Origin: Myotis daubentonii
Lineage: Eukaryota; Chordata; Mammalia; Chiroptera; Vespertilionidae
Direction: 5' to 3'
Assembly (NCBI RefSeq): GCF_963259705.1
Contig: NC_081861.1
Location: 67,437,623-67,501,622 of the forward strand
DNA length: 64,000 nucleotides
How positions within the stretch are numbered: the stretch's first letter is position 1; every line of letters starts with the position of its first letter. The translations under genes and the position numbers were made by a program. Positions 44,315-57,386 of this stretch are shown piece by piece. Below the pieces are notes generated by a model. That model worked only from the letters and a program-made list of their open reading frames with translations, was not told where the DNA came from and did not search any database.

Positions 44315-45267
44315 TCCTATGTAGTAAAAGGGTAATATGCCTCCCAGCACGGGGATCAGTGGAGCCTCGAGGCCTCATGGCACCGGGATCAGGGGGCAGC
44401 GCCCAAACCCCCTGATCGCCCTGCGGCTCTGTGTGTGACAGGGGGCGGGGCCACAACCTCCCTATCCGCCCTGCTCTGTTCGTGACAGGGGAAGGAGCCC
44501 CAACCCCCTTATCAGCCCTGCAGCTCTGTGTGTGACAGGGTGCGGGGCCCCAACCCCCTGTTTGGCCCTGCTCTGTGGGTGATAGCAGGCGGCACCGCAA
44601 CACCCCCCCACCACGGGCCCTGCTCTGTTTGTGACGGGGTAGAGCCACAACCTCCCCATCAGCCCTGCCCTGAGTATGATAGTGGCAGCACCCCCACCCC
44701 CTGATCAGCCCTGCTCTGTGTGTGACAGGGGGCGGTGCCCCAACTCCCCTATCGGCCCTACTCTGTGAGTGACAGGAGGGAGCTCCCCAACCCCGATTGA
44801 CCCTGCTCTGTGCGTGACAGGGTACAGAGCCCCAACCCCCCTGATAGCCCTTCTCTGTGCGTGAAAGGGGGCAGCAGCCCAACCCCCTGATTGGCCCTGC
44901 TCTGTGTGTGACAGGGGGTGGCGCCGCAACCTCCCCATCGACCCTGCCTTGAGTGTGACAGGGGGCGGTGCCCTAACCCCCCAATCAGCCCTACCCTGAG
45001 TGTGACTGAGGGTGGCATCACAACCTCCCTATCTGCCCTGCTCTGTGCATGACAGGGGGCAGCGCCCCAACTCCCCAATCGGCCCTGCTCTGAGCCCAAC
45101 CAGGGGCTGCACCTAGGGATTGGGCCTGCCCTCTGCCTCCTGGGAGCAGGCCTAAGCCAGCAGGTCGTTATCTCCCAAGGGGACCCAGACTGCGAGAGGG
45201 CACAGGCCGGGTTGAGGGACCCCCACTACCCCCTGAGTGCACAAATTTTTGTGCACCGGGCCTCTAG
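44315..45267 (+). mobile_element. Helitron composite E, downstream unit with 47-bp repeats
   Basis: 5' TCCTATGTAGTAAAAGGG; 3' hairpin GTGCACAAATTTTTGTGCAC, CGGGCCTCTAG. The array at 44380-45105 has about 15 units. The antisense 251-codon frame is a shadow of the arrays. Confidence 0.92.
44380..45105. repeat. Tandem array, about 47-bp unit, about 15 copies
   Basis: Same unit as 7330-8060 and 16355-17110 ('ctctgtgtgtgacaggg'). Confidence 0.9.
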
Positions 45268-45330
45268 TCTATACTAATAAAAGGGTAATATGCAAATTGG
45301 TAGGGAAGCCATCACAGTAACCACCAGCAG
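45268..45330 (+). mobile_element. Helitron 5' end abutting composite E, 3' end not found
   Basis: TCTATACTAATAAAAGGGTA starts on the base after CTAG, followed by ATGCAAAT at 45290-45297. No hairpin plus CTRR is visible until 47948, where the last 220 bp are themselves a complete Helitron. The right limit is therefore open. Confidence 0.8.
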
Positions 45331-46860
45331 GGCGGGTGGGAACTTGCAGCATTGGGGATGTGGGTGGGGACTTGAAGCACTGGGGATCTAATGGAAGCTG
45401 CTGCTTGGTCAGGGCTGGCCCTGGGCAAGTGGCAGTGGGGACGCAGGTGGGGAAGGCAGGCCCCACTGAGAGCGGCTGTGAGCGTTCCCAATGGCCCCTG
45501 CCACTTGCCCAGAAGGACCACAGGTTCCTTCTGCCAAGCAGCAGCAAAGCAACTCTGCTGGGAAACCTCTGCATTGGCAGACAAGGCAGGTGAGCACCGG
45601 ATAGCCCAGCAGGGAAGGCAGGTGAAAGAGGGACAGCCCAGCAGCGAACGCAGGTGAGGGAAACTTCGATCTCCACAGCTAAGAGGGCCGTGCCCCACCT
45701 TGGCCTCTGGCACCCTGGGTCAGGGGTTCTGAGAAAGGCAGTTCCAGACAAAGCCACAATGGCTGCGAGGATGGGGGATGAAAGCAGCTGCGAGGTCTTT
45801 CCTGACAAAGTGGGCCAGCAGGGGTGAAGCCACCCGCAGTTGTTTATTCGCGGCCTGCAGTTGTTTACTGGTGCACGTGGGTGTTATTTCTAAATGGAAT
45901 GTAGTGCTGGCTGTGTGGGAGAGTGGTAGGAGCTTGGAACTGCCGCTCTAGCTGGGGGACACGGCGGGGACCACACCACATCCTGAGGGTGCTGTTTCCT
46001 GGCCATTGGGGCTGTCCCCACTGCAGGCTTCCGGCTCAGTTCGAAGCTTGGGCCAGGAAGCTGGACAGTGAGTTTCATGCTGTCCAAGCCTTGGTGTAGA
46101 TTACGAGTTCCCACCAGGGAACATTGTCTTCTCTAAGCCGTGGCTCCACTCCTTCATTCACATTCCAGAAACAAAGCCACCTGATTCTCTTCGACTTGGA
46201 AGCCATGCCAAGCCAGACTGCATGGCCAATGGTTCCGGAGCAGATTTCACACGCCCACATAACATCCTGGCTGCAGGTGAACTATCATCATCCTGCATGG
46301 CTTGTGCCCTCACTCTCTTGCTCTGAATGTCCCCAGTCCATATGTGCCCGTCTGTCTCTCTGGCTTACAGTTGTGTCCATGTACAAATGTGCTTCTGTTA
46401 CTTCGGGTTATCTTCAAAAGTGGACCTCTGGAAAAGCGACGTCTGACTGCTTTCTGGGGTTGCTTCTCTGTATGTGGCTCCACTCCTCTCATTGTGGGCC
46501 TGTCTGCTGAAAAGCCTTGAGTTTGCATTTGGTTTATAGCCTGGTGGTGCAGACCCTGATGCAAAACAACTGGCAGCTTCAAGTGCCCATGCAGTGGTGG
46601 TGGGGGTAGGGAGAGCTCTATTACCTGGAATCTGTTGTTCAGCTTTGAGGATAACAGGCAGGCCTGGGCTTTGCACCATGATACCGTATAAAATCCAAAG
46701 AACTCTCAGTGGCTTTGTTTCCAATACTTTAACAGACTGTAAAATAAATCCACTCTTTTTCTTCTCTAAATCTAAACAATTTTTGTCATTAAAGTGAAGA
46801 CGTAGAAAGAATGTGTTGATACTGGCTGGGCTCTTGGCCACTATATTTTCACTAAAAACA
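45331..46860. other. Unclassified GC-rich segment, possibly carried or retroposed
   Basis: Contrasts with its AT-rich surroundings. The right part (about 45850-46800) reads like an mRNA 3' UTR ending 'gtcattaaagtgaagacg' (ATTAAA signal) but without a clear poly(A). The left part has diverged 'cttgcagcattggggatgtg' repeats. Frames (45269-45808, 46124-46510, 46398-46841) show no recognised domain. Confidence 0.35.
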
Positions 46861-47728
46861 TGTGTCCATTTTCAGAATGCATATCCCAAGGGTGTTTCCA
46901 AAAAAAATGAGAGTTCAAGGTTGACCCTCTTGGTAAGGAATGGGAGTAAGGGGCATAATACAGTCATTTCTCTCCAAGAGTCTTAGTTGGAGGGAATAAG
47001 ACATACAATGTTAAAAAGTTCAGTATTTCAAGAATTAAAAACAGGACAAGACAAATACAAGAGGTCATATAGTATTAGGCAAGTTTCAAATGAATGGAGG
47101 TCCAAAACTTCAAATGGTAGTGGCTATAAATGTTCAACTTGGTAAATGTGCATCTTACTCAAAGAACTTACCATTGTAATTTGGCCCTATGGCAAACCTT
47201 TGAAAACTCAGAGGTTGAATCTTAGTAATTGTTCTCTTTTATCCTAAAATTGCTTTGATTTTAAAGGCCTCCTTGGTCCTTTTCCAAACCCCTAAACCTT
47301 TACCCACTACCAAGTTTTTAGTATATGAAAGCTGAGTAAGTTAAGGTTGTTGGTCAAGAAGTAATGCCATCATGACCTTTGAGGTAGAATTTTTGGTCAA
47401 ACTGCCACCACTTTCTTTTTATACCCTGTTTATTTCTACAAATTAAGGTGGTAATTGTCCATTCTGTTTTATAAATTTAGTTACTGGAGAAACACAAATT
47501 TTTTTAATGTTTCACCTAAACAAGTTGAGTAGATTCCAGAGCCCAAATTCTAGGGACTGAGCATGCTGCCTGTCAGCAAAGTGTTCATTTAACTCTTTGG
47601 GTTGGCTTTTACGTCTGTCTCAGCAATGAAGACAGGAAACGCAAATACAGTATACACCTCCAGACAAATACAGTCTGGGGCAAAAGTAGACATACAGTTG
47701 TTTATATGGAAAGTAATACAGTAATTAA
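46861..47728. other. Sequence with nothing recognised
   Basis: No repeat ends or genes supported. Confidence 0.45.
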
Positions 47729-47948
47729 TCTATATATATAAAAGGCTAAAAGGCAAAGTGTCCCCTCAGGAGTTCAACTGGGAGACTGGGAAGTTTGATC
47801 TCTCACTATGACATGTGCTGACCACCCCAGGGGTGGCACGGAATGAAGGAAGGCCCCAGCTGGCAGCCAGAAGGCCCTGATCGGCCCTGATCGCTGGCCA
47901 GGCCTAGGGACCCTAACTGTGCACGAATTTCGTGCACCAGGCTTCTAG
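47729..47948 (+). mobile_element. Short Helitron, 220 bp, complete
   Basis: A then TCTATATATATAAAAGGC at 5'; GTGCACGAATTTCGTGCACC, AGGCTTCTAG and T at 3'. A close relative of 3361-3612, which it shows in intact form. Confidence 0.95.
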
Positions 47949-48289
47949 TTTATAAATAAAGGAAATTTAAGGCATGATCTCAGCATTGATTATTTTAGAG
48001 TCCTCTTGTCAGAAACAAGTTAACATATATGTAATAATCAGAGAATACAAAAGTCTTAATCCAGTAGTTAGGAGTCATACCAATTATCACCATGACTGAT
48101 TAAATTTCAAGATATTTTGAAGAAATATCATGATGTAATGAAAAGAACACTGGATCACAAGTATAAAAGCTTGGACTTACAGGTCCTTTGGTTGATCTCT
48201 TACTCCCTCACCCCCTGCCTTCCCTCATAGATTGTGCTTGGGGGAGGGGATGGTGGGGAGAGGTCAATGGGGGAAAAAAGAATCATGTA

Positions 48290-48506
48290 GCCGAAACCGG
48301 TTAGGCTCAGTGGATAGAGCGTCGGCCTGCAGACTGAAGGGTCAAAGGTTCGATTCCGGTCAAGGGCATGTACCTGGGTTGCGGGCGTATCCCCAGTGGA
48401 AGATGTGCAGGAGGCAGCTGATCGATGTTTCTCTCTCATCAATGTTTCTAACTCTCTATCTGTCTCTCTTCCACTCTGTAAAAAATCAATAAAATATATT
48501 TTTTTT
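48290..48506 (+). mobile_element. Ves-type SINE with duplication
   Basis: 'gccgaaaccggttaggctca', A/B-box-like 'ggttcgattccggtcaaggg', tail with A-run. Duplications aaaaaagaatcatgta (48274-48289) and aaaaaagaataatgta (48507-48522). Confidence 0.96.
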
Positions 48507-49069
48507 AAAAAAGAATAATGTAATACTTTAAACAATAAAGATTTTTTTTAAAAGCTTGGGCTTAATCTCACTTCTGTCACTAACTTACAATGTGACCTTG
48601 GTGAATCATTAAGAAGTTTCCTTAGATGAGCTTTAATTCTATTCCAGATATAATATTATAATATAGGTAGAATTTTAGTTCAGTTGTTCAATGAAACTTT
48701 TTCTTTATATAATCTTTGAATCAGGGTTTAAGAGGATAAATTAAATTTTCCCATGTGATTTTTTTTTATTTTTTTATTGCTTAAAGTAATACAAAGGGTA
48801 TTATATATGTGTCCATTTCCCCCCCCTGCCCTAGACAGTCCTCTAGCCTCCCCTATCCCCCAGTGTCTTATGTCCATTGGTTATGCTTATATGCATGCAT
48901 ACAAGTCCTTTGGTTGATCTCTTACCCCCCTATCTCCTGTCCCCCAACCTTCCCCGGCCTTCCCACTGCAGTTTGACAATCTGTTTGAGGCAGCTCTGCC
49001 TCTGTATCTATTATTGTTCAAAAGTTTATAATGGTCTCTATTATCCATGAATGAGTGAGATCATGTGGT

Positions 49070-52000
49070 ATTTTTCCTTCATTGACTGGCTTATTTCACT
49101 TAGCATAATGCTCTCCAGTTCGATCCATGCCGTTGCAAATGGTAAGAGTTCCTTCCTTTTTAGAGCAGCATAGTATTCCATCGTGTAGATGGACCACAGT
49201 TTTCTAATCCATTCATCTACTGATGGGCACTTAGGCTATTTCCAGATCTTAGCTATGGTGAATTGTGCTGCTATGAACATAGGGGTGCATATATCCTTTC
49301 TGATTGGTATTTCTGGTTTCTTGGGATATATTCCTAGAAGTGGGATCACAGGGTCAAATGGGAGTTCCATTTATAGTTTTTTAAGGAAACTCCATACTGT
49401 CTTCCATAGTGGCTGTACCAGTCTGCATTCACACCAGCAGTGCACAAGTGTTCCTTTTTCTCCACATCCTCTCAAGCACTTGTCGTTTGTTGATTTGTTG
49501 ATCGTAGCCAGTCTGACAGGTGTGAAATGGTACCTCATTGTTGTTTTGATTTGCATGTCTTGGATGATTAGTGACTTTGAGCGTGTTTTCATATGTCTCT
49601 TGGCTTTCTGAATGTCCTCTTTTGAAAGGTGTCTATTTAGGTCCTTTGCCCATTTTTTGATTGGATTGTTTATCTTCCTTTTGTTAAGTTGTATGAGTTC
49701 CCTATAAATTTTGGAGATTAGGCCCTTATCAGATATGACATTGGCAAATATGTTTTCCCACACAGTGGGTTTTCTCGTTGTTTTGTTGATGGTTTCTTTT
49801 GCTGTGCAGAAGCTTTTTATTTTGATGTAGTCCCATTTGTTCATTTTCTCTTTAGATTCAAGTGCCGTAGGAGCTGTATCAGTGAAGAAATTGCTTTGGC
49901 ATATGTCTGAGATTTTGTTGCCTTTGGATTCTTCTAGAATTTTTATGGTTTCCTGATGTACATTTAAGTCCTTTATCCATTTTGAGTTTATTTTTGTGTA
50001 TGGTGTAAGTTGGTGGTCTAGTTTCATTTTCTTGCATATATCTGTCCAATTTTCCCAACACCATTTATTGATGAGACTATCTTGGCTCCATTGTATGTTC
50101 TTGCCTCCTTTGTCAAATATTAATTGAGCATATTGGTTCGGGCCGATTTCTGGGCTCTCTATTCTATTCCATTGATCTATATGCCTATTCTTGTGCCAGT
50201 ACCAGGCAGTTTTGAGAACAGTGGCTTTGTAATACATCTTGATATCTGGTATTGAGATCCCACGTACTTTGTTCTTTTTCAGGATTGCTGCAGCTATTCG
50301 GGGTCTTTTTTTATTCCAGATGAATTTTTGGAGAGTTCGTTCTAGATCTCTCAAGTATGCCGTTGGTATTTTAATGGGAAGTGCGTAGAATTCATAGATT
50401 GCTTTGGGTAGTATGGACATTTTAATGATGTTGATTCTACCAATCCATGAACACGGTATGTTCTTCCATCTGTTTATGTCTTCCTCTATATCTTTTTTCA
50501 ACGTCCTGTAGTTTTCTGAGTAGAGGTCTTCTACCTCTTTAGTTAAGTTTATTCCTAGGTAGCTTAATTTTTTTGGTGCTATGGTAAACGGGGTTGTTTT
50601 TATAATCTCTCTTTCTGCACATTCACTATTGGTGTATAGAAATGCCTCAGATTTCTTGGGGTTAATTTTGTATCCTGCTACATTGCCAAATTCATGTATT
50701 AAGTCTAGTAGCTTTTTGATGGAGTCTCTAGGGTTTTGTATGTATAATATCATGTCGTCTGCAAATAAGGACAGTTTTACTTCCTCTTTTCCAATTTGGA
50801 TGCCTTTTATTTCTTCTTCTTGCCTAATTGCAATGGCTAGCATTTCCAGTACTATGTTGTATAGGAGTGGTGAGAGGGGACACCCCTGTCTTGTTCCTGT
50901 TCTTAGGGAAAATGGTGTTAGTTTTTGTCCATTGAGTATGATGTTGGCTGTGGGCCTGTCATATATGTCTTTTATTATGTTGAGGAATGATCCTTCTACT
51001 CCCGCCTTACTGAGAGTTTTTATCAAAAATGGGTGTTGAATTTTGTCAAATGCTTTTTCTGCATCAGTTGATATGACCATGTGGTTTTTTTCTTTCAATT
51101 TGTTTATGTGATGTATCACGTTTATTGATTTGCGGATATTGTACCATCCTTGCATTGCTGGGTTCTATCCTACTTGGTCATCGTGTATGATCTTTCTGAT
51201 GTACTGCTGGATCCGATTTGCTAAGATTTTGTTGAGGATTTTGGCATCTATGTTCATGAGGGATATTGGCCTGTAATTCTCTTTCATTGTGTTGTCTTTC
51301 CCTGATTTTGGTATTAGGGTGATGCTGGCTTCATAGAATGAGCTCTGAAGTGTTCATTCCTCTTGAATTTTTTGTAGTAGTCTGAGGAGGATAGGTTTTA
51401 GTTCTTCCTTGAATGTTTGGTCAAACTCCCCTGTGAAACCGTCTGGTCCTGGGCTTTTGTTTGTTGGAAGCTTTTTGATGACTGCTTCAATTTCTTCTAT
51501 AGTTATTGGCCTGTTGAGATTTGTAGAATCTTCCTGATTGAGTTTTGGAATGTTGTATTTTTCTAGGAATTTTTCCATTTCCTCCAGGTTGTCTAGTTTG
51601 GTGGAGTAGAGCTGTCCATAGTATATTTTAACAATCGTTTGTATTTCTGTGGGGTCTGTTGTTATTTTGCCTCTATCGTTTCTGATATTGTTTATCTGGG
51701 CCCTCTCTCTTTGCTTCTTGGTGAGTCTGGCTAGAGGTTTGTCAATCTTGTTTATCCTTTCAAAGAACCAGCTCTTGGTTTCATTGATTTTCTGTATCGT
51801 TTTTTTGGTCTCTATGTCATTTATTTCTGCTCTAATCTTTATTATCTCCTTCCTTCTGCTCATTCTGGTGTTTTCTTGTTGCTCTCTTCCTAATGCTTTG
51901 AGTTGTAGATTTAGATGATTTACTACCATTTTTTCCTGTTTTTTTGAGATAGGCCTGTAGAGCTATAAACTTCCCTCTCAGGACTGCTTTCATTGTGTCC

Positions 52001-52861
52001 CATAGGTTTTGGATTGTTGTGTTTTCATTGTCATTAGTTTCCAGGATGTTTTTAATTTCTTCTTTGATCTCATTGGTAACCCAGTCAATATTTAATAGCA
52101 TGCTATTCAGCTTCCAGGTGTTTGAGTATTTTGGGTTGTTTTTATTGTAGTTTATTTCTAATATTATGCCATCGTGGTCTGCGAAGATGCTTTTTATGAT
52201 TTCAATCTTCTTGAATTTTGTGATACTTTGCTTGTGACCCAATATATGGTCTATTTTTGAATATGTCTTATGAGCACATGAGTACAATGTATATTCCCTG
52301 GCTTTGGGGTGATGTGTTCTGAAGATGTCTATTAAGTCCATCTGATCCAGTGAGTCATTTAGGATTGTTGTATCTTTGCTGATTGTTTGTCTAGAGGACT
52401 TATCCAGTGCTATAAGTGGTGTATTAAACTCCCCTACTATGATTGTATTGGTATCAATCTCTCCTTTGATATCTTCCAGGAGTTTTTTTTATGAATTTGT
52501 GTGCTCCTGCATTGGGTGCATATATGTTTACCAGGGTTATATCTTCTTGTTGTATTGAACCCTTTAGTATTATGAAATGGCCTTCCTTATATCTTGTTAT
52601 GGCCTTCACTTTGAGGTCTATTTTGTCCGATATAAGTATTGCTACCCCAGCTTTCTTTTCCTTTCCATTTGCCTGAAAGATATTTTTCCATCCTTTCACT
52701 TTCAGTCTGTGTGAGTCCCTTCTAATGAGGTGGGTTTCTTGTAGAGAGCAGATGTATGGGTCATGTTTTTTTATCCATTCAGCCACTTGATGTCTTTTGG
52801 TTGGAGCATTTAGTCCGTTTACGTTTAAAGTTATTATTGAAAGGTACTTGTTTGTAGCCAT
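49070..52861 (-). pseudogene. LINE-1 ORF2 (endonuclease-reverse transcriptase), broken
   Basis: ORF2p nicks target DNA and reverse-transcribes L1 RNA. Seen: endonuclease start with NVNGLNAP, LQETHL and NIYAPN (52861-52454); a frame break at a T-run near 52490; middle part 52341-51832; a frame break near 51930; [10 protein letters not shown] at the start of the RT (51480 region); a stop at 51354; then a 594-codon frame with [12 protein letters not shown] and the catalytic [11 protein letters not shown] (50745 region), and a C-terminal [14 protein letters not shown] knuckle. That frame stops at 49371 (SFLKKL), about 100 codons early; the remainder lies in other frames. At least four lesions. 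Confidence 0.93.
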
Positions 52862-52910
52862 TTCATGTTTTATGTGGCTGTTTTCTTTCTGAGCTTTTTA
52901 TTTCTTCTTT

Positions 52911-53884
52911 TTATACCAGTCCCTTTAGCATTACCTGCATTGCTGGCTTGGTGGTGATAAACTCCCTTAGCCTTTTCTTGTCTGTGAAGCTTCTTATTTC
53001 CCCTTCAAGTTTGAATGATAGCCTTGCTGGATAGAGTATTCTTGGATTCAGTCCTTTGCTTTGCATCACTTTGTAAATTTCCGTCAATTCTTTTCTGGAC
53101 TGATGTGTTTCTGTTGAGAAATCATTTGATAATCTAATGGGAGATCCCTTGTATGTAACTTTCCGTCTCTCTCTTGCAGCCTGTAAGATTCTCTCTTTTT
53201 CCTGAACATTTGCCATTGTAATTATGATGTGTCTTGGTGTGTGTCTTTTCGGGTTCACCTTGTTTGGGACTCTCTGGGCTTGTGTGACTTTTTTCTTCCC
53301 CACCTCAGGGAAGTTTTCTGATATTATTTCTTTGAATAGGTTTCTAATCTTTGTTCATCTTTCTGTTGTTCTGGCACCCCTATTATTCGTATGTTGTTTC
53401 GTTTCATGTTGTCCCAAAGCTCCCTTAGGCTCTCCTCCTGTCTTTTAATTTTTTTCTCCAATTGCAGTACATTTTGGGTGTGTTTTGCTTCCTTGTCTTC
53501 TAATTCACTAATTCAGTCCTCCTCTTCTCCTAGTCTACTGTTGATACTTTCAAAGGTGTTTTTTATTGCAGCTATATCACTCTTCATTTATTCTTGGGTC
53601 TTACTTAAGTTGTTGATTTTTTCATCTGTTTCTTCTAGCTTCTTCCATATGTTATCGATTTTTTCATCTGTTTCTTCTTGCTTCTTGAATAGGTAGTTGA
53701 CTTTTTCATCTGTTTCTTCTTGCTTCTTGTAGAAGTTCTTGATTTTTTCCTCCATCCAGTTTATGCACTCTAGGACCCTTATTCTGAATTATTTTTCTGT
53801 CATGTTGCATGCCTCTGTATTACTTAGCTGCTTTTCTGGAGAGTCCTCCTTCTCTTTCCTTTGGGGGTGTCTTTGTCTACCCAT
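52911..53884 (-). pseudogene. LINE-1 ORF1 (RNA-binding chaperone), broken
   Basis: ORF1p forms coiled-coil trimers and coats L1 RNA. The start is taken at 53884 (MGRQRHPQRKEKEDSPEKQL). A stop follows near 53799. The coiled-coil region (53610-53760) is built of 42-bp repeats encoding KQEETDEK-type two-heptad units. The C-terminal RNA-binding part is open from 53303 (RHIIITMANVQEKERILQAA; PARLSFKLEGEIRSF) to the stop at 52911. Located 50 bp upstream of ORF2, the usual bicistronic order. Confidence 0.9.
53605..53760. repeat. 42-bp tandem repeat in ORF1 coiled coil
   Basis: 'ttcatctgtttcttct' recurs at 53621, 53663 and 53705, spacing 42 bp (14 codons, two heptads). It lengthens the coiled coil without shifting the frame. 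Confidence 0.9.
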
Positions 53885-55074
53885 ATTTGATCTCACTGAC
53901 ATATCTAGACGTTGAGTCATTCAGTGGCTGCTCCCTGGGTGGCAGTGACTCCTTGGTCTGTGATTGTTCTTCGGGCGGTTGCAGTAGCAGCTGCTCCTCA
54001 GTTGGCAGCAGCTCCTCTGGTGTGTGCTGTTCACAGCTGCGGTGGCTCTTCAGGGTGGTGGGGGGAGGCTTCACGTACAGCTGTCGTTCCTTAGCAGAGG
54101 GTGTGGTGCTCAGGAGGCTGCTGTTGCTTGGATCTGCTGCGTTGATTTAAAGGCACAAAATACAACACAACAAGGCACCACATACCAGGCACTAAGCACA
54201 AATATATTCATGATATTAATAACCCCAAATAAAGGTGACCACCCAAATTAAGAGAATTAGGGGATAAGGAAGAAGGAAGAGAAAAAGATAAAAGAGATAA
54301 AAGAAAAGAAAAGTAGGGACCAAAAAAAGGAGTGCAAAAATGAAATTGGGAAAAAGGAGGTGGGAAAATGAAAGTGAGAAAAGAAAAGAAAAGAAAAAGA
54401 GCGAAAAGAGAGAATGAAGTGCATGAGGGGAAGAGACTTTTTATATGAGTAGAATACTCCTATAGAACCGCCACTAATCCCAACAAATTCCAGCAACAGC
54501 TCCCTGGAGATGGATGCAAACTAGAAACATCTAATAATATAACGATGAAAATAGAATGGAGGACACTGATCCCAAAATAAAATAAAGAAAAAATAAAATG
54601 GCACTTTAAAAATGGTAAAATGGTAGCAGTAATAATACTGGTTAAAAATAAGAAGGTAGTAATTAAAAGGGTAAAATCAGGTGATGGAAAAAGAAGAAAA
54701 AGAAAAAAAAAGAGAGAAAAAAATAAAATAAAATTGGTTTCTTAGTTAAAAGTTGAAAAAAGAAAAAAAAATTGCAGTAATGAATGTCCTTGGGTTCTTC
54801 TATTCTTCAGTCTGGCTTGCCTTTAGTCCTGCCAGGTATTCAGGAGAGTGTTGAGTTTCCCGGCAATACACTGTTCCTCTGTGTTGTAAACCACAGTCCT
54901 TATTTTACAGCAGGTCGTATTTGTTTCCCAGACTGCCTTATTTTGTGTTTAGCAAAGAGTCAGTTTGTGGCTCAAACTCTGGGTGGCAGTGTTCTGGGGT
55001 TGGCCTCTGAGGCTATAGGGCCTCTCTGTCCAGTGGAAGTTCACTGCCCAGAGCTGGCTGCGTAATAGTTAGTT

Positions 55075-55550
55075 ACCAGCGCTGTGTTGTTGCTGGGATT
55101 CTCAATGAATCTATAATGATAAAATATCAGTTGTTTTAAAGTCAGTAGTATAATGTACAAAATCACATAGGGGTTATTGGCCCTCTGAGGAAATAAACTT
55201 AATGGGAGAAAAAAATGAATAATTTGTGTGGTACACACTTCAGTTAGTTTTAGAATCAAAGACAAAATAAGGTTAAAGAGGTAGGTTAAACCCAGAAAGT
55301 GGAAGACCATGCTAATCAAAGCAGTATTTCCATGATATTGTTTTAATCTAGAAAGGAGCGATTGAGAGCCTGGACTAGAGCATTACTCATGGGAGTTGGA
55401 AGATATTTGGGAAAAGTGGTTTATCAGAATATTAGATGGCTGTAAAAAACTTACTATTCATACAACCACATGAAATATAAAGAAGTCCTTAGCTTCAGAA
55501 ATGCTGCTAACATTGAGTTATTTGAGATTCTTTTGTGTTTTGAGGAATAT
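55075..55550. other. Sequence with nothing recognised
   Basis: Ordinary AT-rich DNA between two L1 copies. Confidence 0.45.
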
Positions 55551-55554
55551 ATGT

Positions 55555-56415
55555 TAATATGATTGGACAAAAAAAAACATGAAAAGATATTTCTCAAAAA
55601 TGAAGACAAAGAGATAACACGTATAGACAAAGGTGCTAAACATCACTAATTGTCAGTAAAATGCATATCAAAACTACAATGAGATATCACCTCACACCTA
55701 CTAGAATAACTATTATGAAAAAGAAAAAAAGTATTGATGAGGATATATAGAAAAGGGAAACCTTGTACTAGTACACTGTTGGTGTGTATGTAAATTGGTT
55801 CAATCATTATGGCAAACAGTGTGGAAGTTCCTTAAAAAATGAAAACTAGAAACATGCTCCAGCAATCACACACACAATGGAATATTATTCAACTTAAAAA
55901 AAGGAATTCCTGACATTTAAAATAACATGGATGTACTTGGAGGATATTAGAGTAAGTGAAATAAGTCAGACACAGAAATACATATACTGCATTATATCAC
56001 TTATAGGTGAATCTAAAATAGTCAAACTTATAAAAACAGAGAGTAAGAATAGTGTTTGCCAAGAACAATGGAGCATGAGAAATGGGGAAGTGTTTGAAAA
56101 GAGTACAAAGTTTTAGGTGTGCAAGATAAGTGTTAGAGAGCCAATGAATAGCATGGTGACTATAGATAACAATAATACACTGTATATTTGAAATTTTCTA
56201 AGAGGGTCAATCTCAAGTGTTCTTACCACACATAGCAAAAAAAGAAGACAGAAAAATAGTAACCATGTGTTACGACGGATATGTTAATTCACTTGATTGC
56301 CCTGTTCATTGCATTTTATATACATATATCAATATTTCATGTTGCATACCTTAAATATGTACAATTCTTATTTGTCAATTATACCTCAATAAAGCTAGAG
56401 AATAAAGGAATGTTG
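55555..56415 (+). mobile_element. LINE-1 3' end, sense, old
   Basis: 'atcactaattgtcagtaaaa', 'tacaatgagatatcacctca', 'caaacagtgtggaagttcc', then 3' UTR text ending 'aattatacctcaataaagc'. 5'-truncated and diverged. Confidence 0.85.
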
Positions 56416-56848
56416 CAAGTTAATTGGGAATAAGTGACATAAAATAGGTTATATGTGGTAAATTATATTTAACAAAGTATGATATAGATAGAAAGTGCTA
56501 AAGGATAACAAAGGGGAATTTATTTTTTCTAAGTAAGTCAGTCAAACCCACATTTCTCCTCTTGTTTCCTGCTGCATTTTTTTCATTTTAATTCCCATCT
56601 ATCCACCCCTTCCCTTTTGACAACCATCAACTTAGCTTGTTCTCTTATCTATGTATCTTTTTGTTTCATTTTGTTTATTTATTTTGTCCTCTTAGAGTCC
56701 ACATATGTGACATCATATGGTATTTGCCTTTCTCTGTCTGACATTTCACTTAGCATAATATCATTTAGGTCCATCCAGGTGTCAAAAATAACAACAATTT
56801 ATTGTTGTTGTTTTTTTATTGTTGGATAATAATAATAATAATTATATA

Positions 56849-57386
56849 TCCTATATCATAAAAGCCCAGCAACTGAATGGCAGAATGACCAAAATGACTG
56901 GTCAACCAGTCACTATGATGTGCTCTGACCACCAGGGGGCAGACACTCAACACAGGAGTTGCTCCCTGGTGGTCAGTGCACTAACACATTGGGAGTGCCA
57001 CTCAGCTGACTGGGATGAATGGCTGCTCCCACTGCAAACCCCAGGGCTATGTGCAGGAACCCAGGCTGCAATCTTGCCTCCTTACCCCAGGCTCCTTCTC
57101 CTTGATCCCTGCTGCCTCCTCTGGATACCTGCAGGCCTCACAGGACTACTGCCAGGCTCGCAGAGCTGACGCCTCTCAGTGCTATTGTCTCTGGGCCCAG
57201 CCCCAACCAGGTCACCTGGAGAGGTGAGTACTCTGGCTCCATGGAAGATGCTGGACCAAGAAGCAGCCACTCAGAGGGCAGGTCCACAGTAGCTCAGCTG
57301 ACCAAGATGAGTGGCACTACCACAGTGGGCCGATCCTCTCAGGCCATGCTCACTACCAGTGCACGAATCCCGTGCACTGAGCCTCT

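Larger units (their letters stand above)
48763..55070 (-). mobile_element. Near full-length LINE-1, antisense
   Basis: Runs on the minus strand from a 5' UTR (about 55070-53890, purine-rich on the plus strand at 54250-54780) through ORF1 (53884-52911) and ORF2 (52861 to about 49070) to a 3' UTR and poly(A) (poly-T at 48763). It is the longest and least diverged L1 here. Both frames carry lesions, so it is inactive. No clear target duplication could be matched. Confidence 0.93.

Noticed and set aside
45269..45808. 179-codon minus-strand frame, considered as a captured gene
   Set aside because: Its parts are low-complexity and repeat-derived near the Helitron 5' end and show no domain; the overlapping frames on both strands are as long.
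48290..48380. A tRNA gene was considered because of the A/B-box-like head
   Set aside because: The head continues into a full Ves SINE with tail and target duplications and does not keep a proper cloverleaf.
50581..51039. 152-codon plus-strand frame in the L1
   Set aside because: Antisense to the reverse transcriptase region of L1 ORF2; no independent support.
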